From Marisimplicoccus sp965655775 (GTDB taxonomy: Bacteria; Bacteroidota; Bacteroidia; Flavobacteriales; Flavobacteriaceae), in contig CBFHHV010000007.1 in assembly GCA_965655775.1 (NCBI GenBank), positions 1-54,035 on the forward strand: a DNA stretch of 54,035 nt. The letters are read 5' to 3'. Below are positions 16,218 to 26,108 of the stretch, one piece after another. Under the pieces are notes generated by a model. The model saw only the letters and a list, made by a program, of their open reading frames with translations. It made no database searches and was not told the origin of the DNA. The position numbers and the translations under genes were made by a program. Numbering within the stretch: the stretch's first letter is position 1; every line of letters begins with the position of its first letter.

Positions 16218-18704
16218 TTATACTGCGTCTCCTGTGAATTCTATATCATTTATATCTTCAATATCATTATCATCTTTCATTACTTTAGCAACTGCAGCAA
16301 TACTATCGCCATCTTTTAAACTTATAACTTTTACTCCTTGAGTTGCTCTTCCCATAACTCTAAGGTCTTCTACCAGCATTCTTATAGCAATTCCAGACTT
16401 ATTAATAATCATTAAGTCGTCACTATCTGAGACACTTTTTAAAGTTACTAATTTACCAGTTTTTTCTGTAATAGATATAGTTTTTACACCTTTACCACCT
16501 CTGTTAGTTAGTCTATAATCTTCGAGTGAAGAACGTTTTCCATATCCATTTTCAGAAACGACTAGAATATTAGCATCCATATCATTTACAGATATCATTC
16601 CTACAACCTCATCTTTACTATCTTTTAGTCTTATCCCTCTAACACCTGATGCATTCCTACCCATAGGTCTAGTTTTCCCTTCCTCAAATCGAATAGCTTT
16701 TCCAGATTTTACAGCAAGCATAATTTGACTATTACCGTTAGTCAGTTTTGCTTCTAATAATTCATCTTCTTCTTTAATTGTAATTGCATTTATCCCATTA
16801 GATCTTGGCCTTGAATATTGTTCAAGTGATGTCTTTTTAACTTGACCCATTTTTGTAGCCATAATTACGTAATGATTATTTACATAATCTTCATCCTTTA
16901 AATCTTGAGTACATATAAATGCTTTTACTCTGTCATCTTGTTCTATATTAATAAGATTTTGGATGGCTCTACCTTTTGAATTCTTGGAACCTTCTGGTAT
17001 TTCAAAAACTCTCATCCAGAAACATTTACCTTTTTGGGTAAAAAACAACATATATTGATGGTTTGTACCAACAAATAAGTCTTCTAGAAAGTCTTCATCT
17101 CTAGTTTTTGTTGCCTTCTGACCCACCCCTCCTCTATGTTGGGTTTTATAATCTGTTAATGGAGTTCTTTTGATATAACCTGCATGAGATATTGTAATAA
17201 CTACTTTTTCATCAGGAATTATATCTTCTACTCGAAAGTCACCTCCAGCATATTCAATTTCTGATCTTCTTTCGTCACCATATTTTTCTTTGATATCTGC
17301 AAGTTCTTCTTTGATAAGAGTCATTCTTTTAGGCTTACTATCTAATAGCTCTTTGTATTCTTTAATAGTTTTTTGAAGCTCATCATATTCTTCTCTTAAT
17401 TTATTTTGCTCAAGTCCAGTAAGCTGTCTCAATCTCATCTCTATTATAGCCTTTGCCTGAATTTCTGAGAGCTTATATTTTTTTTTAAGTTTTTGTCTAG
17501 CCTCTTCTGCATTTGAAGATTTTTTAATTAGATCTATAACATCATCGATATTATCACTAGCAATAATAAGTCCTTCAAGTATGTGTGCTCTTTGTTCTGC
17601 CTTTTTAAGCTCGAAGTTTGTTCTTTTTACAACAACATCATGTCTATGGTCAACAAAATGATGGATTAAATCCTTAAGATTTAGAAGTTCTGGTCTTCCA
17701 TTTACTAGAGCAACGTTGTTTACGCTAAAAGAAGATTGTAAAGGTGTATACTTATATAGTTTATTTAGAACTATGTTTGGAATTGCGTCCCTTTTTAGAA
17801 CATACACAATTCTCATACCCTTTCTATCTGATTCATCTCTTATAGTCGATATTCCTTCTATTTTACCATCATTCACTAAGTCAGCTGTTTTCTTAATCAT
17901 ATCTGCCTTGTTTACCTGATAAGGAATCTCTGAGACTATTATGCACTCTCTATCATTTACATTCTCTATAATAGCTTTTCCTCTCATTACAACCCTTCCC
18001 TTTCCAGTGTGGAAAGCCTCTTTAACACCATCATATCCATAGATTGTACCACCAGTTGGGAAATCAGGGGCTTTTACATATTGAATAAGCTCGTCAATGG
18101 TAATATCATTATTGTCTATATACTGCATTATTCCATCTATAACTTCTGATAAATTATGAGGAGGCATATTGGTAGCCATACCAACTGCAATTCCTGAAGC
18201 TCCATTTATTATTAAAGCTGGAACTCTTGTTGGCAATACAGTAGGTTCCATTATGGTATCATCAAAATTTAATTGGAAATCAACAGTCTCTTTGTCAATA
18301 TCTGATAACAACTCTTCTGATATCTTTTGCATTCTTGCTTCAGTATATCTCATAGCTGCAGGACTGTCTCCATCAACTGATCCAAAGTTACCCTGTCCAT
18401 CAACTAGATTATATCTTAAACTCCATTCTTGTGCCATTCTAACCATTGTATCATATACAGAACTATCACCATGAGGGTGATATTTACCCATTACATCTCC
18501 GACAATTCTAGCAGATTTTTTATAGGATGATGAAGATCTAACACCCATCTCATTCATTCCAAATAAGACCCTTCTATGTACAGGTTTGAGACCATCTCTA
18601 ACATCAGGTAATGCTCTAGAAACGATTACAGACATCGAATAATCGATGTATGCAGACTTCATTTCATCTTCGATTTTTATTGGGATTAATTTTTCTTTTT
18701 CCAT
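16218..18704 (-). CDS. gyrA: DNA gyrase subunit A
   Basis: Breakage-reunion subunit of gyrase, which introduces negative supercoils with GyrB. The catalytic tyrosine is Y120 (AAMRYTEAR, equal to E. coli Y122). The quinolone-resistance region HPHGDSSVYD carries S81 and D85 (E. coli S83/D87), the drug-sensitive residues. The C-terminal pinwheel has the GyrA box as QHRGGVG near residue 530 and an RGGKG repeat later, which supports gyrase rather than topoisomerase IV ParC. Length 828 is normal. It is divergent from clpC across a 180-base gap; a near-consensus -7 box (TATTTTAG, 18720-18727) lies 15 bases before the ATG but lacks a clear upstream element. Confidence 0.97.
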   Translation of the reverse strand: MEKEKLIPIKIEDEMKSAYIDYSMSVIVSRALPDVRDGLKPVHRRVLFGMNEMGVRSSSSYKKSARIVGDVMGKYHPHGDSSVYDTMVRMAQEWSLRYNLVDGQGNFGSVDGDSPAAMRYTEARMQKISEELLSDIDKETVDFQLNFDDTIMEPTVLPTRVPALIINGASGIAVGMATNMPPHNLSEVIDGIMQYIDNNDITIDELIQYVKAPDFPTGGTIYGYDGVKEAFHTGKGRVVMRGKAIIENVNDRECIIVSEIPYQVNKADMIKKTADLVNDGKIEGISTIRDESDRKGMRIVYVLKRDAIPNIVLNKLYKYTPLQSSFSVNNVALVNGRPELLNLKDLIHHFVDHRHDVVVKRTNFELKKAEQRAHILEGLIIASDNIDDVIDLIKKSSNAEEARQKLKKKYKLSEIQAKAIIEMRLRQLTGLEQNKLREEYDELQKTIKEYKELLDSKPKRMTLIKEELADIKEKYGDERRSEIEYAGGDFRVEDIIPDEKVVITISHAGYIKRTPLTDYKTQHRGGVGQKATKTRDEDFLEDLFVGTNHQYMLFFTQKGKCFWMRVFEIPEGSKNSKGRAIQNLINIEQDDRVKAFICTQDLKDEDYVNNHYVIMATKMGQVKKTSLEQYSRPRSNGINAITIKEEDELLEAKLTNGNSQIMLAVKSGKAIRFEEGKTRPMGRNASGVRGIRLKDSKDEVVGMISVNDMDANILVVSENGYGKRSSLEDYRLTNRGGKGVKTISITEKTGKLVTLKSVSDSDDLMIINKSGIAIRMLVEDLRVMGRATQGVKVISLKDGDSIAAVAKVMKDDNDIEDINDIEFTGDAV

Positions 18705-18838
18705 AACAGTATATTATTGCTAAAATACTTAAACAAGTAATATTTTGGACTCTTTATATGATATAAAAGCATATAATTTATTAACATTGTAAATTGAAAA
18801 GTTTTATCATGAAATAAGCAATTAGTATAAGTATTTTC

Positions 18839-18867
18839 TTTGTTAATTTATATTAATGGTATATTTT
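18839..18867 (+). promoter_or_regulatory. Candidate promoter of the clpC-thr operon
   Basis: TTTG at 18839-18842, a 17-base spacer, then TATATTTT (one mismatch to TAnnTTTG) at 18860-18867, ending 17 bases before the clpC ATG. Several other AT-rich near matches lie in the 180-base gyrA/clpC gap, so this is only the best-spaced candidate. No heat-shock operator (CIRCE or CtsR-like) was seen. Confidence 0.4.
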
Positions 18868-18884
18868 AGTCAACTAAATAATAT

Positions 18885-21437
18885 ATGATGGATGATAATT
18901 TTTCTTCAAGAGTAAAAGATGTTATTTCTTACAGTAAAGAAGAAGCCCTAAGGCTTGGTCACAAACAGATTGGGACTGAACACCTACTTCTAGGTATGCT
19001 TAGAGACGGAGGCGGTAAAGCTATCTCAATATTAAATTCAATTGAGATTAATTTAGATGAATTAAGAAAAAAAATTGAAATTTTAAATCCTGCAATAATT
19101 GATAGTGCATCAATTGGTCTTAATGAAAAAAAGAATCTACATTTAACAAGGCAAGCAGAGAGAGCTCTAAAAACAACTTTTTTAGAAGCAAAATTATTTC
19201 AAAGTACAAATATTAACACTGCACATTTGCTCCTTTGTATTCTAAGAAATGATAATGATCCTATTACAAAGGTTTTATTAAAAATGGATATAACATATGA
19301 CAATGTTAAAGAGAAGTTCAAATCTATGATTAACGATTCTGGGGCTGATGACATTATTGAATATCCTACCTCTTCTGCTTTTCCAGATGAAAAAGATGAT
19401 TCTGAAGAGTCAAAAAACCCTTTCTCTTCGAAACAAAAGACAAAGTCATCATCTAATACTAAGACTCCTGTTTTAGATAACTTCGGTAGAGATATGACTG
19501 CTTTAGCTGAGTCTAATAAGTTAGATCCAGTTATTGGAAGAGATAAAGAAATTCAAAGAGTCTCACAAATCTTAAGCAGAAGAAAAAAGAATAACCCTCT
19601 TTTAATTGGAGAACCAGGTGTTGGAAAATCAGCAATTGCTGAAGGTTTAGCCTTAAGAATAATTCAAAAAAAGGTTTCAAGAATTTTATATGGAAAAAGA
19701 GTCATAACTCTTGACCTCGCGAGTCTTGTTGCTGGAACTAAATATAGAGGTCAATTTGAAGAAAGAATGAAGGCTGTAATGAATGAGCTTGAAAAGAATA
19801 GAAATATAATTTTATTTATTGATGAAATTCATACAATTGTTGGAGCCGGTGGTGCTACTGGTAGCCTCGATGCCTCTAACATGTTCAAGCCTGCTCTTGC
19901 GAGAGGAGAGATTCAATGTATAGGAGCTACTACTTTGAATGAATATAGCCAACATATTGAAAAAGACGGTGCGCTTGAAAGAAGATTTCAAAAAATACTG
20001 GTAGAGGAAACTAGTAAAGATGAAACAATTGAAATCTTAAGAAATATTAAAGACAAATATGAATCGCACCATAATGTTAATTATACTGATGAAGCATTAG
20101 TTGCATGTGTTGAATTAAGCCAAAGATATATAACAGACAGGTTCTTACCAGATAAAGCAATAGATGCTCTTGATGAAGCTGGTTCTCGTGCACACATAAA
20201 TAATATGGATGTGCCAGAAGAAGTTATCCTAATGGAAAAACAACTTGAAGACGTTAGAGAATTAAAGAATTCAGTTGTTAAGAAACAGAAGTATGAAGAG
20301 GCAGCTAAACTTCGTGATGATGAAAAAAGAGTTGAAAAAAAGCTTGTTGAAGCTCAAAACAAATGGCACGAAGACTCAAAACTTAATAGGGTTACAGTTG
20401 ATGAAAATGAGATTGCTGATGTTGTCTCTATGATGACAAATATTCCAGTTAATAAGATTGTTTCAAGTGAAAAAAATAAATTATCAAAACTTGAAAAAAT
20501 TATAAAGGATAAGATTATTGGTCAAGACGAGGCGGTATCTAAAGTTGTAAAGTCAATTCAAAGAAATAGGGCTGGCCTTAATTCTCCAAATAGACCAATT
20601 GGATCATTTATATTTCTAGGTCAAACCGGTGTTGGTAAAACCCAATTAGCTAAAGTGTTGGCTTCTGAGATTTTTGAGTCAGAGGAAAGTCTAATTAGAA
20701 TAGATATGAGTGAATATATGGAAAAGTTTTCTGTATCTAGGCTTATTGGTGCACCTCCAGGATATGTTGGATATGAGGAGGGTGGTCAATTAACTGAGAA
20801 AGTAAAAAGAAGACCATACTCTGTTGTTTTATTTGATGAAATTGAAAAAGGACATCCCGACATATATAGTATGCTACTTCAAATATTAGATGATGGCTTC
20901 CTTACTGATAGTGTTGGTAGAAAAATAAATTTTCAAAATACAATTATTATAATGACATCAAATATAGGTGTGAAACAAATTAATGACTTTGGTATTGGTG
21001 TAGGTTTTGAGACTAAATCATCAATAGATCAAACATCTCAGACTGAACAAAAAGTCATTCAGAGAGCATTAAGGAATACTTTTGCACCAGAGTTTCTTAA
21101 CAGAATTGATGATTGTATAATATTTAATTCATTATCCATAAAAGAGATAAATAAAATTGTATCCATAGAAATTGACAAACTTAAAGAAAGAGTAAGCGGT
21201 ATAGGGTATGATTTATCTATCTCGGCAAAAGCAAAAGCATTTATATGTGATAAAGGATTTGATAAAAAAAATGGTGCAAGACCCCTAAACAGAATGATAC
21301 AGAAATACATTGAAGACTTAATTGCAGAACACCTTGTTACTGATAAAATCAAGCAGGGTGATAAGCTATATGTTGATCACAAATCTGACTCTGAGGTTCT
21401 GACATTATTAATTAATAAAAAAGAGATAGCTTCTTGA
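18885..21437 (+). CDS. clpC: ATP-dependent Clp protease ATP-binding subunit ClpC
   Basis: Hexameric AAA+ unfoldase that feeds substrates to ClpP. Domain order: N-terminal Clp_N double repeat (about 1-150), an acidic/serine-rich linker (150-190), D1 with Walker A GEPGVGKS (about 241), a UVR-type middle segment (AAKLRDDEKRVEKK), D2 with Walker A GQTGVGKT (about 578), and a C-terminal D2-small domain. The UVR segment, and a middle region much shorter than ClpB's, identify ClpC. Two adjacent ATGs exist; the second (18888) gives MDDNF, the usual flavobacterial N-terminus. The stop overlaps the thrA TTG start by 4 bases (TTGA), so it heads an operon with threonine biosynthesis. Confidence 0.96.
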   Translation: MMDDNFSSRVKDVISYSKEEALRLGHKQIGTEHLLLGMLRDGGGKAISILNSIEINLDELRKKIEILNPAIIDSASIGLNEKKNLHLTRQAERALKTTFLEAKLFQSTNINTAHLLLCILRNDNDPITKVLLKMDITYDNVKEKFKSMINDSGADDIIEYPTSSAFPDEKDDSEESKNPFSSKQKTKSSSNTKTPVLDNFGRDMTALAESNKLDPVIGRDKEIQRVSQILSRRKKNNPLLIGEPGVGKSAIAEGLALRIIQKKVSRILYGKRVITLDLASLVAGTKYRGQFEERMKAVMNELEKNRNIILFIDEIHTIVGAGGATGSLDASNMFKPALARGEIQCIGATTLNEYSQHIEKDGALERRFQKILVEETSKDETIEILRNIKDKYESHHNVNYTDEALVACVELSQRYITDRFLPDKAIDALDEAGSRAHINNMDVPEEVILMEKQLEDVRELKNSVVKKQKYEEAAKLRDDEKRVEKKLVEAQNKWHEDSKLNRVTVDENEIADVVSMMTNIPVNKIVSSEKNKLSKLEKIIKDKIIGQDEAVSKVVKSIQRNRAGLNSPNRPIGSFIFLGQTGVGKTQLAKVLASEIFESEESLIRIDMSEYMEKFSVSRLIGAPPGYVGYEEGGQLTEKVKRRPYSVVLFDEIEKGHPDIYSMLLQILDDGFLTDSVGRKINFQNTIIIMTSNIGVKQINDFGIGVGFETKSSIDQTSQTEQKVIQRALRNTFAPEFLNRIDDCIIFNSLSIKEINKIVSIEIDKLKERVSGIGYDLSISAKAKAFICDKGFDKKNGARPLNRMIQKYIEDLIAEHLVTDKIKQGDKLYVDHKSDSEVLTLLINKKEIAS

Positions 21438-23881
21438 AAGTCCTAAAATTTGGCGGTACATCAGTCGCTAATTCAGAATCAATATCTAAAGTAATATCAA
21501 TTTTGAACAACAATCATGATGATAATATCTTGATTGTTGTTTCTGCACTTGGAGGTATAACTAACCTTCTTCAAGAATGCCTTATCCTTAAAGGAAAATC
21601 AACCGATAAAGTATTAATAAATATAGAGGATAGACACCTTGAAGTTATCAATAATTTATCAAGTCTTGAAAGTCAAAGTTCTCTAAAAAGTTTTTTAAAA
21701 GAGAAATTAAATCAGCTTGAAGAAATTCTTGATGCTATCTCAACAATTGATGAGGTGACAGAGAAGACTGTCTCTAAAGTATTAACTCTCGGAGAAATCT
21801 TATCAAGTAATATAATATTTAAAATTCTTAATGAAAAAGGATTTGATATTTCATATATAAATTCGCAGGAATTAATTTATACTAAAATGTTAAACAATAA
21901 TGAAATATTAGATGTAGATAAGACATCAATAAATATAAAGAACAAATTTGACCTGGTTGAATCAAGGGTAATGATTGCTCCAGGATACATTTGCTCTAAT
22001 GATTCAAACGAAATTTCAAATCTTGGAAGAGGAGGCTCAGACTATAGTGCGTCTATATTTGCAAAATATTGTAATGCAAAATGTTTAGAAATATGGACCG
22101 ATGTCAGCGGAGTCTTTAGTGCTAATCCTAAAATTGTAGAAAAAGCATCTCCTATTGAATTCCTTTCATATAAAGAAGCTATGGAGCTATCATTTTTTGG
22201 TGCTAAAGTGATATATTTCCCTACACTTCAGCCATTAATTGAAGAAAACATTCCTGTGTATATTAAAAATACATTTGACCAAGATGCAAATGGAACATGC
22301 ATATCAAACTCTACTAAACTTGATGAAGATGAGATTGTAAAAGGTATTAGTCATATTGAAAACATTTCCATAATTAACTTTGAAGGATCAGGTATGGTTG
22401 GGGTTCCAGGTTTTTCTAAAAGGTTTTTTGAATCATTGTCATCAAAGCAAATTAATGTTGTAATGATTACTCAGGCATCCTCTGAATTTTCAATATGTAT
22501 TGCTGTAAATTCAAATGATGCTTCTCTAGCAAAAGAAGCAATTGATAATGAGTTTGAATTTGAAATATCTCAAAAAAGAATAAATGAATCTCAGGTTGAA
22601 TCTAACCTATCAAATATTGCTATTGTTGGTGATAAAATGAAGAGTAAAAAAGGAATTAGCGGTAAACTATTTAATGCTTTGGGTCAAAATAATATTAATA
22701 TTAGGGCTATTGCTCAAGGAGCCTCCGAGAGAAATATTTCAATCATAATTGATAAAGAAAATACTAAAAAAGCATTGAATGCTTTACATGAAACTTTTTT
22801 TGAAGAGAACCTCAAAGACATACACATATTTATAACTGGAGTTGGAAATGTTGGAAGATTTCTGATTGAACAAATCAGTAATCAAAAAGAATTTATTGCA
22901 AAAAACCTAAAAATAAACCTTAAAGTTCTTGGTATTTCTAATTCAAGAAAAATGATTATCTCTGACTCAGAAATTGATTTAAAAAATTGGTCTAAAAATC
23001 TTGACAAATCCAAAATAATTGCAAATTCTGCTGATTTTCAAAGTAAAATTATTGAACTAAATTTAAGAAATAGCCTATTTATTGACAATACTGCAAGTGA
23101 TTTAATACCGAATACTTACAGTGAATACTTAAATAATGGAATAGGCATAATCACTTGTAATAAAATAGCTAATTCTGGTATATTTTCTAGCTATCATAAT
23201 TTAAAAACATTATCAAGGAATAACAACTGTTCATTTCTATATGAAACAAATGTTGGAGCTGCACTTCCTGTTATAAGCACATTAAATAATTTAATAAATT
23301 CTGGTGATAAAATAATTAAAATTGAAGCGGTGCTTTCTGGAACATTAAATTATATTTTTAACAGTTTTAAAAAAGTTGATACATTCCACAAGATTGTATC
23401 CAGAGCAGTTGATCTTGGTTACACTGAGCCAGATCCTAAAATAGATTTATGTGGTGTAGATGTATCTAGAAAAATATTAATACTAGCCAGAGAAAGTGGA
23501 TATAAATTAGAAATTGAGGATATTGATAAAAACCATTTTCTTCCAGATGATTCCATTAAAGCTGAATCTAAGGAAGATTTCTTATTATCACTAGAGAAAA
23601 ACAAAGATCATTTTAACTCTATTCTTAAAAAAGCTCAAGAGAATAATTCCAGATTGAAATTTGTAGCTAAACTAGATAAAGGTAAAGCTAGTGTTGGATT
23701 AGAATCAGTAAGCGTTGAACACCCATTTTATAATCTAGTAGGATCTGATAACATAACAGTATTTTATACTGAAAGATATAAAGATTCACCTCTAGTTGTT
23801 AAAGGTGCAGGTGCAGGTGGAGAATTTACTGCTTCTGGTGTTTTTGCTGATATTATTAAAGCTAGTCAAGGAAATGGATAG
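21434..23881 (+). CDS. thrA: Bifunctional aspartokinase / homoserine dehydrogenase I
   Basis: Catalyses the first and third steps from aspartate to homoserine. The N-terminal aspartokinase opens with KFGGTSVANSES (residues 4-15); two ACT regulatory domains follow at about 310-455, and homoserine dehydrogenase begins at the Rossmann motif GVGNVGRF near 467. ACT domains imply feedback inhibition, probably by threonine. Length 815 is typical. The start is TTG: it lies inside the clpC stop region (TTGA), gives the standard MKVLKFGG N-terminus, and no ATG is available nearby. Its end overlaps thrB by 8 bases (ATGGATAG). Confidence 0.96.
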   Translation: MKVLKFGGTSVANSESISKVISILNNNHDDNILIVVSALGGITNLLQECLILKGKSTDKVLINIEDRHLEVINNLSSLESQSSLKSFLKEKLNQLEEILDAISTIDEVTEKTVSKVLTLGEILSSNIIFKILNEKGFDISYINSQELIYTKMLNNNEILDVDKTSINIKNKFDLVESRVMIAPGYICSNDSNEISNLGRGGSDYSASIFAKYCNAKCLEIWTDVSGVFSANPKIVEKASPIEFLSYKEAMELSFFGAKVIYFPTLQPLIEENIPVYIKNTFDQDANGTCISNSTKLDEDEIVKGISHIENISIINFEGSGMVGVPGFSKRFFESLSSKQINVVMITQASSEFSICIAVNSNDASLAKEAIDNEFEFEISQKRINESQVESNLSNIAIVGDKMKSKKGISGKLFNALGQNNINIRAIAQGASERNISIIIDKENTKKALNALHETFFEENLKDIHIFITGVGNVGRFLIEQISNQKEFIAKNLKINLKVLGISNSRKMIISDSEIDLKNWSKNLDKSKIIANSADFQSKIIELNLRNSLFIDNTASDLIPNTYSEYLNNGIGIITCNKIANSGIFSSYHNLKTLSRNNNCSFLYETNVGAALPVISTLNNLINSGDKIIKIEAVLSGTLNYIFNSFKKVDTFHKIVSRAVDLGYTEPDPKIDLCGVDVSRKILILARESGYKLEIEDIDKNHFLPDDSIKAESKEDFLLSLEKNKDHFNSILKKAQENNSRLKFVAKLDKGKASVGLESVSVEHPFYNLVGSDNITVFYTERYKDSPLVVKGAGAGGEFTASGVFADIIKASQGNG

Positions 23882-24803
23882 TATAAAAGTTTTTTCTCCT
23901 GGAAGTATTACAAATTTATCATGTGGATATGATATTCTTGGATTATGTCTTGAAAATCGAGGAGATGAAATAACTGTATCAAAGACTAGTTCTAAAGGAA
24001 TTATCATAAGCATTGTTGAAGGATATGACTTGACTAATGATATAAATGAAAACGTAGCAGGTATTGCAGCTCAAGCTATGCTTAAAGAAATTAATGTTAA
24101 TAATGGTTTTAAAATTGAGATAAAAAAAGGTATTATGCCTGGAAGTGGGATTGGTAGTTCTGCAGCTAGTTCAGCGGGTGCAGTTTTTGCAATAAATCAA
24201 CTTCTTGACTCCCATTTTAGTCAATTAGATTTGATCAGATTCTCTATGGAAGGTGAAAAATTTGTAAGTGGATCTTATCATGCAGATAATGTTGCTCCAA
24301 TAATTTTAGGTGGAATTTCTTTAGTGAGGTCTACAGATGAGATTGATGTTGTAAAACTTCCCTCCCCAAAAGATTTAGAAGTAGTTATTGTTAGGCCAAA
24401 TATTGAAATTAAAACTTCTGACTCAAGAAAAGTTGTAAAGAAAAAAGTAAAGATTGAAAAAATGGTAAAACAGTCCGCTAATCTTGGCTCCTTTGTTAGT
24501 AGTCTTTATACAGAGGATTTTAATCTAATGTCAAGAGCAGTTATAGATGAAGTTATAGAGCCTGATAGGGCACTCTTAATACCTGAGTTTAATGCAGTAA
24601 AAGAAATATCTAAGAAAAATGGTTGTATTGCAGTTGGAATATCAGGGTCTGGTCCATCAATTTTTTCTTTATCAAATAACAGTGTTTCTTCTACTAAAAT
24701 ATTAGATAGTGTATCAAACCATTATGAAAAATTAGGAATTGATTATGATGGATTTATATCTAAAATTAATAGTCAAGGAATCAAAATTCTTGATACAAAG
24801 TGA
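23874..24803 (+). CDS. thrB: Homoserine kinase
   Basis: GHMP-family kinase that phosphorylates homoserine for threonine synthesis. The ATP loop PGSGIGSSAASSAGA (about residues 86-100) is diagnostic, and the N-terminal VFSPGSITNLSCGYDILG and C-terminal GISGSGPSIFSL motifs match. I start at the ATG at 23874 (309 residues), which overlaps the thrA stop by 8 bases; a longer frame beginning at 23796 adds a hydrophobic stretch that is only thrA read in another frame. The stop overlaps the thrC GTG by 4 bases. Confidence 0.96.
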   Translation: MDSIKVFSPGSITNLSCGYDILGLCLENRGDEITVSKTSSKGIIISIVEGYDLTNDINENVAGIAAQAMLKEINVNNGFKIEIKKGIMPGSGIGSSAASSAGAVFAINQLLDSHFSQLDLIRFSMEGEKFVSGSYHADNVAPIILGGISLVRSTDEIDVVKLPSPKDLEVVIVRPNIEIKTSDSRKVVKKKVKIEKMVKQSANLGSFVSSLYTEDFNLMSRAVIDEVIEPDRALLIPEFNAVKEISKKNGCIAVGISGSGPSIFSLSNNSVSSTKILDSVSNHYEKLGIDYDGFISKINSQGIKILDTK

Positions 24804-26104
24804 AATATGTTAGCTTAAATCATAACTCTTCTCCTACTTCATTTATGAAGGCAGTTATAAACGGGTTGGCACCTGATAAGGGTCTTTATTATCCTCAAGA
24901 GAATGTAACTCTTCCTAAAAAATTTATTGAATCGATCAAAGATATCGATGATGTGGAAATTTGTTATGAAATTATAAATAAATATATAGGTGATGAAATT
25001 CCAAAATCCAAATTGATCGATATTTTAGATAAGACAATTTCATTTAAAATGCCTTTGAAGAAGATTGATGATTCTATGTTTTCACTTGAATTATTCCACG
25101 GCCCCACATTAGCCTTTAAAGATATTGGAGCAAAATTTATGGCTCAATGTCTTGACTATTTTAAAACTAATTACAGTTCAAAGAAAATAACAGTATTAGT
25201 TGCTACGTCTGGAGATACAGGTGGTGCTGTAGCGAGAGGATTTTTAAATACAAAAGATATTGAGGTCTGTATTTTATATCCTAAAGGTAAGATTAGTAGT
25301 GTTCAAGAGCAACAGATAACAACAAATGGAAATTATGTTAAGGCAATTGAAGTTGAAGGAGATTTTGATAAATGTCAATCTATGGTAAAGAAGGCGTTTA
25401 ATGATGAAGAAATTAATAGGAATATTGCTTTGACATCTGCAAATTCAATAAATGTTGCCAGATGGCTACCCCAAATGTTTTATTATTTTTTAGCTTATAA
25501 AAAAATTAAGAATGAAAAAGATGTCTTGTTTTCAGTGCCAAGCGGAAACTTTGGTAACATTTGTGCTGGAATATTAGGGAAATCAATGGGACTGCCTATT
25601 AAACATTTTATTGCATCTACAAATATTAATGACACAATTCCAAGGTATATAAAAGATGGTATTTTTGAACCTCACCCAACAAAAAGAACAATTTCAAATG
25701 CAATGGATGTATCTGAACCAAGTAACTTTGTTAGGATTCAAAAAATATATAATAATGATTTACAAAAATTAAGAAAGAATATTTCAGGCTTTCGTTTTGA
25801 TGACAAGTCAACAAAAGAAGCAATGAGATCATTGTTTAACTCATATAATTATTTATCAGATCCACATTCTGCAGTTGGATATTTAGGTTTAAAAAAATAC
25901 ATGGAAATAAATAATATTGAAAATGTAAACGGAATTTTTATTTCAACAGCACATAGTATAAAGTTTAAAGACGTTGTTGAGAATGCAACAGATACAAATA
26001 TTGACTATCCAAAGTCAATCAAAGATATTATGGGTAAAGAGAAGAAATCATCATCAATTGAAAACTACTCTGAGTTAAAAGAGCACTTATTACAAAGAAA
26101 TTAA
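24800..26104 (+). CDS. thrC: Threonine synthase
   Basis: PLP enzyme converting O-phosphohomoserine to threonine. The PLP lysine is K107 in PTLAFKD, and the phosphate-binding SGDTGGA loop follows about 30 residues later. Length 434 matches the long bacterial class. The start is GTG in the overlap GTGA with thrB; MKYVS is the expected N-terminus, and other starts would cut conserved sequence. It completes thrABC. gcvT follows 4 bases after the stop. Confidence 0.96.
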   Translation: MKYVSLNHNSSPTSFMKAVINGLAPDKGLYYPQENVTLPKKFIESIKDIDDVEICYEIINKYIGDEIPKSKLIDILDKTISFKMPLKKIDDSMFSLELFHGPTLAFKDIGAKFMAQCLDYFKTNYSSKKITVLVATSGDTGGAVARGFLNTKDIEVCILYPKGKISSVQEQQITTNGNYVKAIEVEGDFDKCQSMVKKAFNDEEINRNIALTSANSINVARWLPQMFYYFLAYKKIKNEKDVLFSVPSGNFGNICAGILGKSMGLPIKHFIASTNINDTIPRYIKDGIFEPHPTKRTISNAMDVSEPSNFVRIQKIYNNDLQKLRKNISGFRFDDKSTKEAMRSLFNSYNYLSDPHSAVGYLGLKKYMEINNIENVNGIFISTAHSIKFKDVVENATDTNIDYPKSIKDIMGKEKKSSSIENYSELKEHLLQRN

Positions 26105-26108
26105 TTTA